Origin: Nocardiopsis flavescens | Lineage (GTDB): Bacteria > Actinomycetota > Actinomycetes > Streptosporangiales > Streptosporangiaceae | Assembly (NCBI RefSeq): GCF_900141985.1 | Contig: NZ_FQZK01000003.1 | Coordinates: forward strand, 124,001-188,000 | Length of the DNA stretch: 64,000 nucleotides | Reading direction: 5' to 3' | Shown: positions 42,276 to 52,254 of the stretch, in pieces | Layout: the number at the start of each line of letters is the position of its first letter | Position numbering within the stretch: position 1 is the stretch's first letter | Notes under the pieces: generated by a model | The model's input: the letters and a program-made list of their open reading frames with translations, nothing else | Told to the model about the DNA's origin: nothing | The model's database searches: none | Translations under genes and position numbers: made by a program

Positions 42276-43328
42276 CTACAGGAGCCCCAGGCGCGACATG
42301 CCCCGCTGGACTCGGGACCAGAAACCGGAGTCCTCAGGTCCCGGCAGGGCGGTCACCGCCGAGGCGGTCAGGTCCGAGGGCGCGTCGGCGAGCACCGTGT
42401 AGACGAACCCGTCCGCCTGCCACATGCCGTGGTACCTGCCGCCGTCGCCGCCGAAGATCGTGTCATGTTGTGGTGTGACGCCCGTTCCCCCGGTTCCGGT
42501 TCCGACCGATCCGTCCGGGACCGCGGTCCGGGTGTCCTCGTCCAGCTTCCCACGCTGGGAGAAGACCGACACCTGCGACAATCCATCCGAATAGACCGCG
42601 TGGACGACCTTCCGTCCGGCGTGCAGGGTGGCCCGCGCGTCGACCAGGCCGAGGTTCCAGGCGAGGTGCTCGGGCAGGACCCAGCCCCGCGCGCGCAGCT
42701 CCCCGCGTTCGGCCGGGGTGAGGACGTCGCCCCACGGGGAGTCCCCGGCGACCTCCTCCGGCCAGTACCCGTCGCCGGGTTCCAGGCCGGTCAGCCGGAA
42801 GCCGAGCACGTGGCGGCCGTCGGGGCCGTAGACCGAGCTCCCCACCAGCACGCCGGTGTCGGCGTCCACCCAGAACCGCCCGGCGACCGTGCCGTTGGCG
42901 CGGACTGCCTCCACCGTGCGCGCCGGGCGGCCGTCCACCTCGTCGAGCCCCGCGTCGCCCACCGCGTAGACGCGCTCCAGGGTGGTGAGCAGCCTCTCGT
43001 CGAGCTCCTTGAACGGGCTGTCGGTCACCACGAAGGGGTGGGCGCCCGCGGTCATCGGGACGAGGGCGACGCCGTCCCCCGGCCGGTTGACCACCCGGGT
43101 CGGGTCGGTGCCCTCCCCCGCCTCACCGGTCAGCTCCCGGACGGCGGAGTAGGCGGTGCCGCCCGACGCCTCGGCCGAGCGGCGCAGCACCGCCATGCCG
43201 TCGTCGGGGCCGGCCGCGGGCACGGCGTCGGAGCACGGGTGGGCGGCACCGGTCAGCAGCAGGCACAGGAGTGCCAGGGCCGCGGCTGCGGCCGGTACCG
43301 GGTGCGCGGAGTGTCCCCGCGCGCTCAC
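42276..43328 (-). CDS. rseB: RseB/MucB-like sigma-E regulatory protein
   Basis: 350 residues from GTG 43328, overlapping the anti-sigma gene stop by four bases (GTGA). A signal peptide or anchor (AAAALALLCLLLTGAAH) leads into an extracytoplasmic lipoprotein-carrier-like beta domain: TAYSAVRELTGEAGE, RFWVDADTGVLVGSSVYGPD, LTGLEPGDGYWPEE, and a smaller C-terminal domain with TIFGGDGGRYHGMWQADGF. This matches the RseB/MucB layout, in which the protein binds the periplasmic side of the anti-sigma factor or senses lipid or unfolded-protein signals. It sits between rseA and htrA. Exact sensing ligand is unknown. Confidence 0.85.
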   Translation of the reverse strand: MSARGHSAHPVPAAAAALALLCLLLTGAAHPCSDAVPAAGPDDGMAVLRRSAEASGGTAYSAVRELTGEAGEGTDPTRVVNRPGDGVALVPMTAGAHPFVVTDSPFKELDERLLTTLERVYAVGDAGLDEVDGRPARTVEAVRANGTVAGRFWVDADTGVLVGSSVYGPDGRHVLGFRLTGLEPGDGYWPEEVAGDSPWGDVLTPAERGELRARGWVLPEHLAWNLGLVDARATLHAGRKVVHAVYSDGLSQVSVFSQRGKLDEDTRTAVPDGSVGTGTGGTGVTPQHDTIFGGDGGRYHGMWQADGFVYTVLADAPSDLTASAVTALPGPEDSGFWSRVQRGMSRLGLL

Positions 43329-43981
43329 CGCGTCGGCAGATCCGGTCCGGGCCCGGAGGGGGCCGGGGACGGAAGGGTGTCCACCGCCGGGATGAACCGG
43401 CTGGTCACCGCGTGCTCGACCGCGAAGTCCGACAGTCGGGGCTCCACCACCGGGGTGTCCCCGGTCTCGCCCCCGGCGACGAACGCGCCGCCCAGCAGGG
43501 CCGTGACGACGGCGACGCCCGCGACCGCGTAGCGGCCTCCGGGGAGGGCGGGGAACAGCTGGGAGAACCGCTCGCCGCGGCGGCGGGCGCGCCGCTCGGG
43601 GGCGACCACGGTCTCCTCGGCCATCATCGGGGCCATCGGCGGGGTGGGCCCCGCGTCCGGGAAGCCGCCGAGGGGGCGGGAGGAGCCCAGGGGCGGACGG
43701 GCGCCGAAGCCCGCGCCTCCGGGCGGCGGCTCAGAAGGGCCCCGGTCCGGACCCCCCGGGCCGTCGCCCCGGGACAGCCCCACCAGGCGCCCCATGAAGT
43801 CGAGGTCGGGCTCGGGCTCGCCCAGTCCGTGCAGGCGCCGCTTGAGCCGGCGCATCATGTCCGCCTCGAACCGGCAGCTCTCGCACTTGGCCAGGTGGAT
43901 GAGGGCGCTCTCGTGCTCGACCGGGCCCAGTTCCCCGTCGACGAGCGCGGAGAGCCGCTCCCCCAGGTGTTCTCTGCTCAC
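43325..43981 (-). CDS. rseA: Anti-sigma factor with zinc-finger motif (RseA-like)
   Basis: 218 residues from GTG 43981, overlapping the sigma gene by four bases (GTGA), with GGAGGCGGA upstream. The ZAS zinc motif H-x3-C-x2-C is seen in [16 protein letters not shown] at residues 25-40; it binds the sigma factor in the cytosol. A Pro/Gly-rich linker, one membrane helix ([20 protein letters not shown]) and a short extracellular tail follow. It would hold SigE inactive until a signal breaks the complex. Its order sigE-rseA-rseB-htrA is the classical envelope-stress operon of actinobacteria. Confidence 0.92.
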   Translation of the reverse strand: MSREHLGERLSALVDGELGPVEHESALIHLAKCESCRFEADMMRRLKRRLHGLGEPEPDLDFMGRLVGLSRGDGPGGPDRGPSEPPPGGAGFGARPPLGSSRPLGGFPDAGPTPPMAPMMAEETVVAPERRARRRGERFSQLFPALPGGRYAVAGVAVVTALLGGAFVAGGETGDTPVVEPRLSDFAVEHAVTSRFIPAVDTLPSPAPSGPGPDLPTR

Positions 43982-44553
43982 TCCGCCTCCCCGTTGTTCT
44001 CCGCGGCGGCCAGGGACCGCCGGTGCTCCAGGGCGCGGCGCAGCTGGGCGCGGCCCCGGTGGATACGGCTGCGCACGGTGCCGAGCTTGACGCCGAGCGT
44101 CGCGGCGATCTCCTCGTAGGAGAGCCCCTCGATGTCGCAGAGGACCACGGGGGCGCGGAACTCCGCGGGCAGCGCGTCCAGGGCGGCCTGGACGTCGGCG
44201 TCGAAGTGCCGGTCGTCGTAGCGCTGGGCGGGCGAGGGCTCGCGGCCCTCCAGGCGCTCGTCGGCGTTCTCGGCCAGCCCCTCGAAGCGGATGCGGGCCT
44301 TGCGCCGGGCCATGTCGAGGAAGAGGTTGGTGGTGATGCGGTGCAGCCATCCCTCGAAGGTGCCGGGGGTGTAGTTGGCGAGGGAGCGGAAGACACGGAT
44401 GAAGACCTCCTGCGTGAGGTCCTCGGCGTCGTGCTTGTTGCCGGTGAGCCGGTAGGCCAGTCGGTACACCCGTGGGGAATGGGTGCGGACGACCTCGTCC
44501 CAGCTCGGCGGTTCCCATGCCTCGAACTCCGCGGCAGGGCCGGATTCTGGCAC
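43978..44553 (-). CDS. sigE: ECF RNA polymerase sigma factor SigE
   Basis: 191 residues from GTG 44553, placed 6 bases after AAGGGAG; ATG 44568 gives five more residues and cannot be excluded. Region 2: [20 protein letters not shown] and [13 protein letters not shown], with DLTQEVF typical of group IV; region 4: [40 protein letters not shown] with the recognition helix. ECF factors of this group read GGAAC-type -35 boxes; such a box is present upstream of the gene itself, suggesting autoregulation. Its targets should include the rseB and htrA genes of the operon. Confidence 0.95.
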   Translation of the reverse strand: MPESGPAAEFEAWEPPSWDEVVRTHSPRVYRLAYRLTGNKHDAEDLTQEVFIRVFRSLANYTPGTFEGWLHRITTNLFLDMARRKARIRFEGLAENADERLEGREPSPAQRYDDRHFDADVQAALDALPAEFRAPVVLCDIEGLSYEEIAATLGVKLGTVRSRIHRGRAQLRRALEHRRSLAAAENNGEAE

Positions 44554-44643
44554 CGCTTCTCCCTTCATCCCGTCGATGCGCCCGGACAGTGCGCTCGGGG
44601 GGAGTACTGCTTCGTGGCGATCAACGTACGTTCCTCCCGGTTC

Positions 44644-44671
44644 AACGCCGGCGGGCGCCGATTAAGTTCCC
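44644..44671 (-). promoter_or_regulatory. Candidate ECF-type promoter of sigE
   Basis: On the minus strand GGGAAC (44671-44666) is followed 18 bases later by CGTT (44647-44644), resembling ECF -35/-10 pairs (GGAAC and CGTT). It lies about 91 bases upstream of the sigE start. Spacing is one base longer than the usual 16-17. Confidence 0.45.
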
Positions 44672-44749
44672 GCCGCCACGCTCGGTCCGCCGACCGGATC
44701 GCGTTAGGCTTTGTCCGGGCCGTGACCCGATCGCGATCATCCTTCCACG

Positions 44750-45484
44750 GTGGGTGACCCCGTGCCGGTCGGACGCCCCGACCACAGTTCTCACAGATCA
44801 TCGCAGCGGGAGGGCGTCATCACCGGCGTGGAAGAGACAGCGGCCCGGCTCACCTGGGTCCGCACCGAGCAGTCGCGGTTCGAGCAGGAGGCCCTGCGGG
44901 ACGAGTCGCTCGCCGACGCCTACGACGCGGCGGCGGGGTCCCCGGCCCCGCCGGTGGATCCGGCGGCGGGGGCGGCACTGCGCTTCCTCGCCGCCTCGAT
45001 AGGCGCGCGGTCGGTGGTGGAGATCGGCACGGGGTACGGCGCGTCCGGGCTGTGGCTGCTGCGCGGCATGGCCCGCGACGGCATCCTCACCACCATGGAC
45101 TCCGACGCGGTCCACCTGGACCACACCCGGGCGCTGTTCGCCCGCGCGGGGTTCGGGGCGGGCCGGGCCCGGCTGATCCGCGGCACGGCGGCCGAGGTGC
45201 TGCCCCGGCTCACCGACGGCGGCTACGACCTGGTGTTCGTGGACGCAGAGCGGCGCTCCTACCCGGAGTTCCTGGACGAGGCGCTGCGCCTGCTGCGCCC
45301 GGGCGGCATGGTGGTGCTGCACGGCGTCCTGGCCGGCCCGGGCGGGCCGGACGGCCCGCTGCGCGCCCCGGACCCGGCCGAGACGGCGGCGCGCGAGGTC
45401 ATCGGGCGCATCCGCGAGGACGAGGCGTTCATCTCGCTGCTGATGCCGCTGGGCGAGGGCCTGCTCGCCGCCATCCGCCGCTGA
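44750..45484 (+). CDS. SAM-dependent O-methyltransferase
   Basis: 244 residues if GTG 44750 is used; GTG 44762 is a close alternative, and later GTGs would remove a conserved-looking leader. Class I methyltransferase: SVVEIGTGYGASGLWLLRG binds SAM, then LTTMDSDAVHLDHTRALF, GYDLVFVDAERRSYPEFLDE and LRPGGMVVLHGVLAG, as in caffeoyl-CoA/catechol-type O-methyltransferases. Divergent from sigE with a 196-base shared region; this pairing is widely conserved in actinomycetes, which hints at a functional link to envelope stress. Substrate unknown. Confidence 0.88.
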   Translation: MGDPVPVGRPDHSSHRSSQREGVITGVEETAARLTWVRTEQSRFEQEALRDESLADAYDAAAGSPAPPVDPAAGAALRFLAASIGARSVVEIGTGYGASGLWLLRGMARDGILTTMDSDAVHLDHTRALFARAGFGAGRARLIRGTAAEVLPRLTDGGYDLVFVDAERRSYPEFLDEALRLLRPGGMVVLHGVLAGPGGPDGPLRAPDPAETAAREVIGRIREDEAFISLLMPLGEGLLAAIRR

Positions 45485-45492
45485 GCCCGCGA

Positions 45493-45535
45493 GCGCGAGG
45501 GGCCCGCCGCGTCAGGATGCGGCGGGACCTCGCGC
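45493..45535. terminator. Hairpin between convergent genes
   Basis: Two stacked stems (45493-45500 with 45528-45535; 45503-45510 with 45519-45526) around an eight-base loop lie in the 59-base gap between the methyltransferase and the convergent aminopeptidase gene. Confidence 0.65.
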
Positions 45536-45543
45536 CGGGCCGG

Positions 45544-47055
45544 TCAGGACGCGGCGAGCCAGCGCAGCAGGGTGCGGGTGGCGAACGCGGTGCCGCCCCG
45601 GGTGAGGATGCCGCTCTCCTTCATGGACCGGCCCGGACCGGCGATGTCCAGGTGGGCCCAGGGCACTCCCCCGGTGAACTCGCGCAGGAACAGGGCCGCG
45701 TCGGTGGCGCCCGCCGGGCCGAACTCCTTGCGGGTCCCGATGTTGGCCAGGTCGGCCACGCGCGACTCGGTGGTGGGGAGGTACTCCTCGGTGAGGGGCA
45801 TGCGCCACAGCGGCTCCCCCGCGGCCCTGCCGGCCTCGGTGATCCGCTCGGCGAGGGCGTCGTCGGTGCTGTACAGGGCCGCGGTGCCGGTGCCCAGGGC
45901 GAGCTTGGCGGCGCCGGTGAGCGTGGCGACGTCCACCAGGGTGTCGGGGGCCAGCCGCTCGACCGCGTACCCGAGGGCGTCCGCCAACACGAGGCGGCCC
46001 TCGGCGTCGGAGTTGAGCACCTCGACGGTGGTGCCGGAGTAGGTGGTGAGGACGTCGCCGATGCGGGTGGCGTCGCCGGAGAAGGCGTTCTCGGCCAGGG
46101 CCAGCAGGCCGGTGACCCGGACCGGGGCGGACACGGCCGACAGTGCCGACAGCACGGCCAGCACGACCGCCGAGCCGCTCATGTCGGTCTTCATCAGCGA
46201 CATGTTGTCGTTGGGCTTGAGCGAGAGGCCGCCGGTGTCGAAGGTGATGCCCTTGCCCACCAGCACCACGTGCGGGGCGCCGGGGTCCTGCGGGGTGTAG
46301 GAGACCTGGACCAGGCGGGGCGGCCGGGAGGAGCCCTGGCCGACCGCGAGGATGGCGCCGAACCCCTCGTTCTCCAGGTCCTTCTCGTCCCAGACCCGGA
46401 CGTCGAGCCCGGCGCCGGCCGCGACCTCGCGGGCGCGCTCGGCCATCCAGGCGGGGTCCTTCGTCCCGGAGGGGGTGTTGATGAGGTCCCGGGCCAGGGC
46501 GGTGGCCCCGGCCAGGACGGCGCCCCGGGCGAGGCCGTCGGCGGGGGCGTCCCCCACGGCGTCGATCACGGGGGCCGGGCGCTGGGCGGCGTCCGGCTCC
46601 CCGGTCTTCATCGTGAAGGTGTAGGAGGCCAGCAGCGCCCCCTCGGCGAAGGCCGCGGCGGCGTCGCCGCCGGCCAGCGCCGCGGGCCAGGCGAACGCCA
46701 CGCGGTCGCGGCCCCGGGCGGCCCGGGACAGGGCGGCCCCGGCCTTCCGGAGGTCGTCGGGGGAACCCGAACCGACCCCCAGGAGGGCCAGCCTGGCCAG
46801 ACCCTGGTCCCGGGACACCGGGAACTGGACCGACTCGCCGGCCTTGCCGGTGAGCGAGTAGTGCGTGAACAGATCGGTGAGCGGGGCCGGGAGCACCCGG
46901 TCCAGGCCGCCCGCCTCGACCCCGTCGACCGCCGCCGGTCCGCCGTCCGCCGCCTGCACGGGCAGGACGAGGAGGTCGGCCGCGGTGTCGTCGAGGGTCC
47001 CGGTGACGGGGTTGATCTCCGTGGCGAAGGGCACAGGGCGCTCACAATCGTTCAC
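45544..47055 (-). CDS. pepA: Leucyl aminopeptidase (M17)
   Basis: 503 residues from GTG 47055, the normal family length. The N-terminal domain (residues 1-170) is of macro-like fold. The catalytic domain has VLVGKGITFDTGGLSLKP with the Lys and Asp ligands, MKTDMSGSAVVLA, VEVLNSDAEGRLVLADAL with the Asp/Glu ligands and catalytic Arg, and VDVATLTGAAKLALG. It is a hexameric two-metal enzyme that removes N-terminal Leu and other residues from peptides in the cytosol. Followed on the same strand 82 bases upstream by the DUF3117-like gene. Confidence 0.95.
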   Translation of the reverse strand: MNDCERPVPFATEINPVTGTLDDTAADLLVLPVQAADGGPAAVDGVEAGGLDRVLPAPLTDLFTHYSLTGKAGESVQFPVSRDQGLARLALLGVGSGSPDDLRKAGAALSRAARGRDRVAFAWPAALAGGDAAAAFAEGALLASYTFTMKTGEPDAAQRPAPVIDAVGDAPADGLARGAVLAGATALARDLINTPSGTKDPAWMAERAREVAAGAGLDVRVWDEKDLENEGFGAILAVGQGSSRPPRLVQVSYTPQDPGAPHVVLVGKGITFDTGGLSLKPNDNMSLMKTDMSGSAVVLAVLSALSAVSAPVRVTGLLALAENAFSGDATRIGDVLTTYSGTTVEVLNSDAEGRLVLADALGYAVERLAPDTLVDVATLTGAAKLALGTGTAALYSTDDALAERITEAGRAAGEPLWRMPLTEEYLPTTESRVADLANIGTRKEFGPAGATDAALFLREFTGGVPWAHLDIAGPGRSMKESGILTRGGTAFATRTLLRWLAAS

Positions 47056-47137
47056 TCGTCGGGAGGTGTGACCACCTCGGGGGTCTCGGGGCCCGTCCGG
47101 CCCGGGGTGGGGGTCGGTGGTACCGGTGGTGCCGGTG

Positions 47138-47305
47138 TCAGCCGACGACGCCCCGGAGGGCGTCCCGGAGCTCGGTGGCCTCGTCCGGGGTCAGTTCGAC
47201 GACCAGGCGGCCGCCGCCCTCCAGCGGGACCCGCATGATGATGCCGCGACCCTCCTTCGTGACCTCCAACGGGCCGTCACTGGTCCTCGGCTTCATTGCC
47301 GCCAT
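47138..47305 (-). CDS. DUF3117-family small protein
   Basis: 55 residues from ATG 47305 with AAGGGGA upstream. The sequence MAAMKPRTSDGPLEVTKEGR and IIMRVPLEGGGRLVVELTPDEA, then ELRDALRGVVG, is the well conserved 55-57 residue actinobacterial DUF3117 family. It is predicted to be a small cytosolic beta-rich protein; function is unknown. A high level of conservation and a strong ribosome site suggest it is well expressed. The open frame begins slightly earlier, but family alignment supports this start. Confidence 0.93.
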   Translation of the reverse strand: MAAMKPRTSDGPLEVTKEGRGIIMRVPLEGGGRLVVELTPDEATELRDALRGVVG

Positions 47306-47666
47306 GCCATTCCCCTTTCTCGTGTTCCTCGCGGGTGGCCGGGCCACAGCACCGACGCCGATCCGCTGGGTCCGTCTCGGCTTCGAAACCGTGGGCCGGT
47401 TCCGTGCGACTCGCGCCCGTGTGACTTAAGGGGCGTGAATCACTCTTCGACCATTATCTCGGAGGTTGGCCCCCGTGTGTGCGACGTACCACGGCGCCCG
47501 CGGGCGTCGCGCACACCGGCCAACGAGGAATCGTCGGTCAGTAAGGTTATATCGGTACTAGCCGAAACCTCGTGAGAGCACGGGAGGCCGACCGGTCTCC
47601 TCCCCCTCCGGGAACGCTTGAACCGCGTCGGCCCCCGTTTTCCGAAAACGGTGCCGACCGGCGGTG
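47306..47666. other. 361-base intergenic region, low GC by local standards
   Basis: Between the DUF3117 gene and the next leftward gene. It contains the terminator of that upstream gene (47635-47651) and an AT-richer spot around 47425-47460 and 47540-47560 that may hold the DUF3117 promoter. No gene is supported on either strand. Confidence 0.55.
47635..47651 (-). terminator. Small hairpin after the membrane protein gene
   Basis: Seven-base stem CCGTTTT/AAAACGG with a three-base loop, 16 bases past the stop of the leftward gene at 47667. The stem itself provides an A/T-rich arm. Confidence 0.55.
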
Positions 47667-48272
47667 TCAGGCCCCGCCGGAGAGCAGTCCGGTGGAGATC
47701 ATCCGGGTGCCCTCGCGGGTGACGGAGGACCATTCCGCGTTGAGCCCGCCGCCGCCGGGCCACACCGTCAGCTCCGCCTCGTCGACGCAGCGCTCCTCGG
47801 GGTCGGCGGTCTCGGTGTAGGTGAAGACCCGGCGGTCGTTGTCGGCCGCGGTGAGTTCGAGCGTCCCGGAGCAGGTGAAGGTCGTCCAGGCGGTGCTGCC
47901 GCGCTCGGCGCCGTCCTCGATCCGGACCTCGGCGTGCCAGTCGGCCACGTGCGCGCCCTCGGTGTCGACCTGGGTCATCTCTCCCGCCCACGACCCGACG
48001 AAGTCCTCGGCCGGGGCGCCGGAGCCCGCCGGGGCGTCCTCGGCCCCGTCGCCGATCAGCGCCCAGGCGGCGGCGGTGCCGCCCGCGATGAGCACGACGG
48101 CCGCCGCTCCGACGGCCAGCCCGGTGATCCGGCGGCGGCGTCGGGCGCTGCCCTGGACGGAACGGGGCGGCGACCACAGGGACACCTGCTGCACGGGGAC
48201 GGCGGAGGTCGACGGGGCGGGCGTACCGCCCCGGTCCTGGGCTCCCGACTCCAGCTCGGCTGGTGCGTCCAT
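47667..48272 (-). CDS. Uncharacterised membrane-anchored extracytoplasmic protein
   Basis: 201 residues from ATG 48272; ATG 48281 would add three residues. A 45-residue cytosolic leader ending in RRRRR is followed by one membrane helix (GLAVGAAAVVLIAGGTAAAW). The outside part has an EDFVGSWAGEM start, WHAEVRIEDGA, FTCSGTLELTAADNDRRVF and EERCVDEAELTVW, that is, a small beta-rich domain with two Cys probably joined by a disulfide. FVGxW and the following pattern resemble lipocalin-like or META-like small domains, without certainty. No partner gene is evident. Confidence 0.78.
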   Translation of the reverse strand: MDAPAELESGAQDRGGTPAPSTSAVPVQQVSLWSPPRSVQGSARRRRRITGLAVGAAAVVLIAGGTAAAWALIGDGAEDAPAGSGAPAEDFVGSWAGEMTQVDTEGAHVADWHAEVRIEDGAERGSTAWTTFTCSGTLELTAADNDRRVFTYTETADPEERCVDEAELTVWPGGGGLNAEWSSVTREGTRMISTGLLSGGA

Positions 48273-48478
48273 CCTCGACATCCTCACAAAGAATGCGCCC
48301 GCTCCAGGGGCGGGGCGGGGGTACGTGAGTACAGCGACCGAGGATAGAGCACACGAACGCGACGGATCGTCCCGAGAAGGACACCGCGCGTGTGATGCAC
48401 GACATACCAGGGGATCCCGCGGGCGAACGGTACCGGGCACCGGGCGGGACGGCGCCCCGGCGGGCCCGCGGGGCCGGG

Positions 48479-48949
48479 TCAGGCGCTGCGGCCGGCGGAG
48501 GTCGAGGGCCGGGCGCCGTCGTCCCCGGGGTCCCCGGGGTCCGCCTCGCCGCCGTGGTCCCCGGAGGGGCCCGGGCCGTCGTCGGCGGGGGCGTCACCGG
48601 GCAGGTGCGAGCCCGGGGTGGGGCCGGTGCCCTGCGGGACGTAGGAGGGGTCCAGGCGCGACAGGCGCCACTCCAGGTCTTCGATCCGCGCCTCGCGCTC
48701 GCGCAGGGTGGCGGTGAGCCGTAGCAGCAGTTCGTCGACGGCGCGCACGTGGTAGCCCCACATGGCCAGCGGCAGCAGCAGGCGGCCCAGCTCCGCGGCC
48801 TTCACCGGGCGGTCGCTGGGCAGGTCGAGCGGGGGGTAGTCGGCCTCGAACCGGGCGAGGCGCCCGCCCTTGCCGAGCACGACGTAGACGACGCCGACGA
48901 GCACGGCCAGCGCGGCCGCGGCGACCAGGAAGAGGATGAGATAGGGCAC
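48479..48949 (-). CDS. DivIVA-domain-like membrane protein
   Basis: 156 residues from ATG 48949. One N-terminal membrane helix (LILFLVAAAALAVLVGVVYVV), then a short DivIVA-like unit: YPPLDLPSDRPVKAAELGRL and PLAMWGYHVRAVDELLLRL, GY-x2-xxVD being the hallmark, and a coiled coil (TATLREREARIEDLEWRL). The acidic, Gly/Pro-rich tail is disordered. It is a single-pass relative of the polar growth protein, common next to the LOG-family gene in actinobacteria. Likely involved in polar growth or wall synthesis; the exact role is unknown. Confidence 0.85.
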   Translation of the reverse strand: MPYLILFLVAAAALAVLVGVVYVVLGKGGRLARFEADYPPLDLPSDRPVKAAELGRLLLPLAMWGYHVRAVDELLLRLTATLREREARIEDLEWRLSRLDPSYVPQGTGPTPGSHLPGDAPADDGPGPSGDHGGEADPGDPGDDGARPSTSAGRSA

Positions 48950-49013
48950 GGCACCGATCGTGCCATACCCGGCCGCCCCGCGGGAGGGCGCGGGAGCGGC
49001 CGGGGCGCGGGCC

Positions 49014-49808
49014 TCAGGAGCCGTTGGTCCTGGCGCGCTCCTGGGCGTCCAGCTCGCGGGCGATGTCCAGGTGCGACTTCTTGATGATGTCGACGACCTC
49101 CCCGGGTTCGTCGACCATCTGCACCAGCTCCATGTCGTGCGGCTTGATGAGCCCGTTCTCCAGCAGGCTCTCGCGGATCCACTTCTCCATGCCGCCCCAG
49201 AACTCGGTGCCGACCAGCACGACCGGGAACCGGGTCACCTTGTTGGTCTGCACCAGCGTGGCGGCCTCGAACAGCTCGTCCAGGGTCCCGAACCCGCCCG
49301 GCAGCACCACGAACGCCTGGGAGTACTTGACGAACATCGTCTTGCGGACGAAGAAGTAGCGGAACGTCATCCCCATGTCGATGTAGGGGTTGAGGCTCTG
49401 CTCGAAGGGCAGCTCGATGCCCAGCCCCACGGAGAGCCCGCCCGCCTCCTTGGCCCCCTTGTTGGCGGCCTCCATCATCCCGGGGCCGCCCCCGGTGATG
49501 GTGGCGTAGCCCGCCTCCGCCAGCTTCGCCCCCACCTGGACGCCCAGGTCGTAGTAGCGGGTCCCGGGCCGGATGCGGGCCGACCCGAACACGCTCACCG
49601 CGGAGGGCAGCTCGGACAGCAGGCCGAACCCCTCCACGAACTCCGACTGGATGCGCAGCACCCGCCAGGGGTCGGTGTGCACCCAGTCGGCCGGGCCGCG
49701 CCGGTCCAGCAGCCGCTGGTCGGTGGTGGTGTTGGGGATGGACTCTCCGCGGTAGGTGAGGGGACCCGCGTTCCTCACCTGCTCTTTCCTGTTCGCTTCT
49801 TCCGTCAT
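49014..49808 (-). CDS. LOG-family protein (TIGR00730-like nucleoside-monophosphate phosphoribohydrolase)
   Basis: 264 residues from ATG 49808. A Rossmann-like fold: AVSVFGSARIRPGTRYY, ATITGGGPGMMEAANKGAKE, LPFEQSLNPYIDM and the family signature VVLPGGFGTLDELFEA near residue 180. LOG enzymes release cytokinin bases or hydrolyse purine nucleoside 5'-monophosphates; in actinobacteria this gene sits next to the dap genes and its physiological substrate is unclear. Cytosolic. 112 bases from dapE on the same strand and likely in one operon with the DivIVA-like gene. Confidence 0.9.
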   Translation of the reverse strand: MTEEANRKEQVRNAGPLTYRGESIPNTTTDQRLLDRRGPADWVHTDPWRVLRIQSEFVEGFGLLSELPSAVSVFGSARIRPGTRYYDLGVQVGAKLAEAGYATITGGGPGMMEAANKGAKEAGGLSVGLGIELPFEQSLNPYIDMGMTFRYFFVRKTMFVKYSQAFVVLPGGFGTLDELFEAATLVQTNKVTRFPVVLVGTEFWGGMEKWIRESLLENGLIKPHDMELVQMVDEPGEVVDIIKKSHLDIARELDAQERARTNGS

Positions 49809-49920
49809 GACCCCAAGTTATCCGCGCCGGAGCGGATCGCGCCCGAACCGGGTGTGGCCCGGTGGTGGCCACCAGCGGCCATTTCCGCGAAGCGGGCGTG
49901 ACCGGCGGGCCCGGCGCGGG

Positions 49921-50985
49921 TCAGCGGGCCCCGGTGAGCCAGGCGGCCATGCGCTCCTCGGCCTCGCGGATGCGGGGGATCTCGGCGTACTCGCCGCGGG
50001 TGTGGGCGAGCGTCGGGTCGCCGGGGCCGTAGTTGACGGCGGGCACGCCCAGCTCGGAGAAGCGCGAGACGTCGGTCCAGCCCAGCTTGGCGCGGGCCCG
50101 GCCCTCCCCCACCGCCTCGACGAAGGCCGCCGCCGAGGGGTCGTCCAGCCCGGGGCGGGCGGGGGCGGCGGCGTCGGCCAGGCGCACCTCGAACCCGTCG
50201 AAGACCTCCCGCAGGTGCGCCTCGGCATCGGCGACGGACAGGTCGGGGGCGAAGCGGTAGTTGACCTTGACCACGCACTCGTCGGGGATGACGTTGCCCG
50301 CGACCCCGCCCGTGACGAAAACGGCGTTGAGGCCCTCGTGGAAGCGCAGGCCCTCCACCTCCGGCTCGCGCGGGGTGTAGGCGCGCAGCACGTCGAGGAT
50401 CCCCCCGGCGCCGTGGATGGCGTTGACGCCCATCCAGGAGCGGGCGCTGTGCGCGCGCTCGCCGCGCGCGACGACGTCGACCCGCATGGTGCCCTGGCAG
50501 CCGCCCTCGATGACGCCGTCGGTGGGCTCCATGAGGATGGCGAAGTCACCGGCCAGCCACTCGGGGTGGCGGCGGGACAGGCGCAGCAGGCCGTTGCGCT
50601 CGGCGTCGACCTCCTCGTTGTCGTAGAAGACGTAGGTGACGTCGTGCACGGGCTCGGCGACCAGGGCGGCCAGCTTGAGCTGGACGGCGACCCCGGCCTT
50701 CATGTCGGAGGTGCCGCAGCCGTAGAGGCGGTCGCCCTCGACCCGGGAGGGGACGTTGTCGACGATCGGCACGGTGTCGATGTGCCCGGCGATGACGACG
50801 CGGCGCTCGCGGCCCAGGCCGGTGCGGGCGACGACGGCGTCGCCGTCGCGGGTCACGGACAGGTGCGGCAGCGCCGAGAGGGCGCGTTCGACCCCGTCGG
50901 CGAGGCCCTCCTCGGCGCCGCTCTCGGAGCGGACGTCCACGAGGGCGGCGGTGAGGTCCGCGACGTCCGAGGTCAGGTCGAGCAT
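49921..50985 (-). CDS. dapE: Succinyl-diaminopimelate desuccinylase
   Basis: 354 residues from ATG 50985. M20 metallopeptidase: VVIAGHIDTVPIVDN with the first His/Asp, YGCGTSDMKAGVAVQL with the bridging Asp, FYDNEEVDAERNGL with the catalytic Glu, MEPTDGVIEGGCQG, then the lid domain starting RGERAHSARSWMGVNAI. It removes succinate from N-succinyl-LL-diaminopimelate in lysine and peptidoglycan precursor synthesis, with two zinc ions. The dapD gene 253 bases upstream and dapC 2.4 kb away supply the earlier steps. Confidence 0.93.
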   Translation of the reverse strand: MLDLTSDVADLTAALVDVRSESGAEEGLADGVERALSALPHLSVTRDGDAVVARTGLGRERRVVIAGHIDTVPIVDNVPSRVEGDRLYGCGTSDMKAGVAVQLKLAALVAEPVHDVTYVFYDNEEVDAERNGLLRLSRRHPEWLAGDFAILMEPTDGVIEGGCQGTMRVDVVARGERAHSARSWMGVNAIHGAGGILDVLRAYTPREPEVEGLRFHEGLNAVFVTGGVAGNVIPDECVVKVNYRFAPDLSVADAEAHLREVFDGFEVRLADAAAPARPGLDDPSAAAFVEAVGEGRARAKLGWTDVSRFSELGVPAVNYGPGDPTLAHTRGEYAEIPRIREAEERMAAWLTGAR

Positions 50986-51238
50986 GAGGCGTCCCCGTCT
51001 TCCGTGGGTCGGTCGTGGTGTGCGGTGTCCGCCTCACGGCGCGGGCACCGCCCCCAACCCTAGGTGTACCGGCCGCGGGGGCCGGCGGCACCCGCCGCGC
51101 CCGGCGCGCACGGAGCAGGGCCTTGCGGTACCGGTGCGGACCGCGGCGCCTCCGGGCCCCACCGCCGCGGGCGTCCGGCCCCGGGAACGCCGGAGGGCGC
51201 CCCCCGTGCGGGCGGGCGCCCCCGTACGGGTCCGCGGG

Positions 51239-52075
<837 letters not shown>

Positions 52076-52254
52076 GTGGTCCACGTTAGTAGTCCCCGCG
52101 GGATCGCACGGACACGGGCTCCCCGCTCGGCGCGGCAGGTCCGCCGCAGCGGCACCACGGCCGGGGCGGGGTTGACTACAATGCGGCCGAAGCGCCGCAC
52201 GGCCCCACCTCCCCGGCACGGCGCGCCCCACGTCCCCTACCCGATGGTCGTCAG

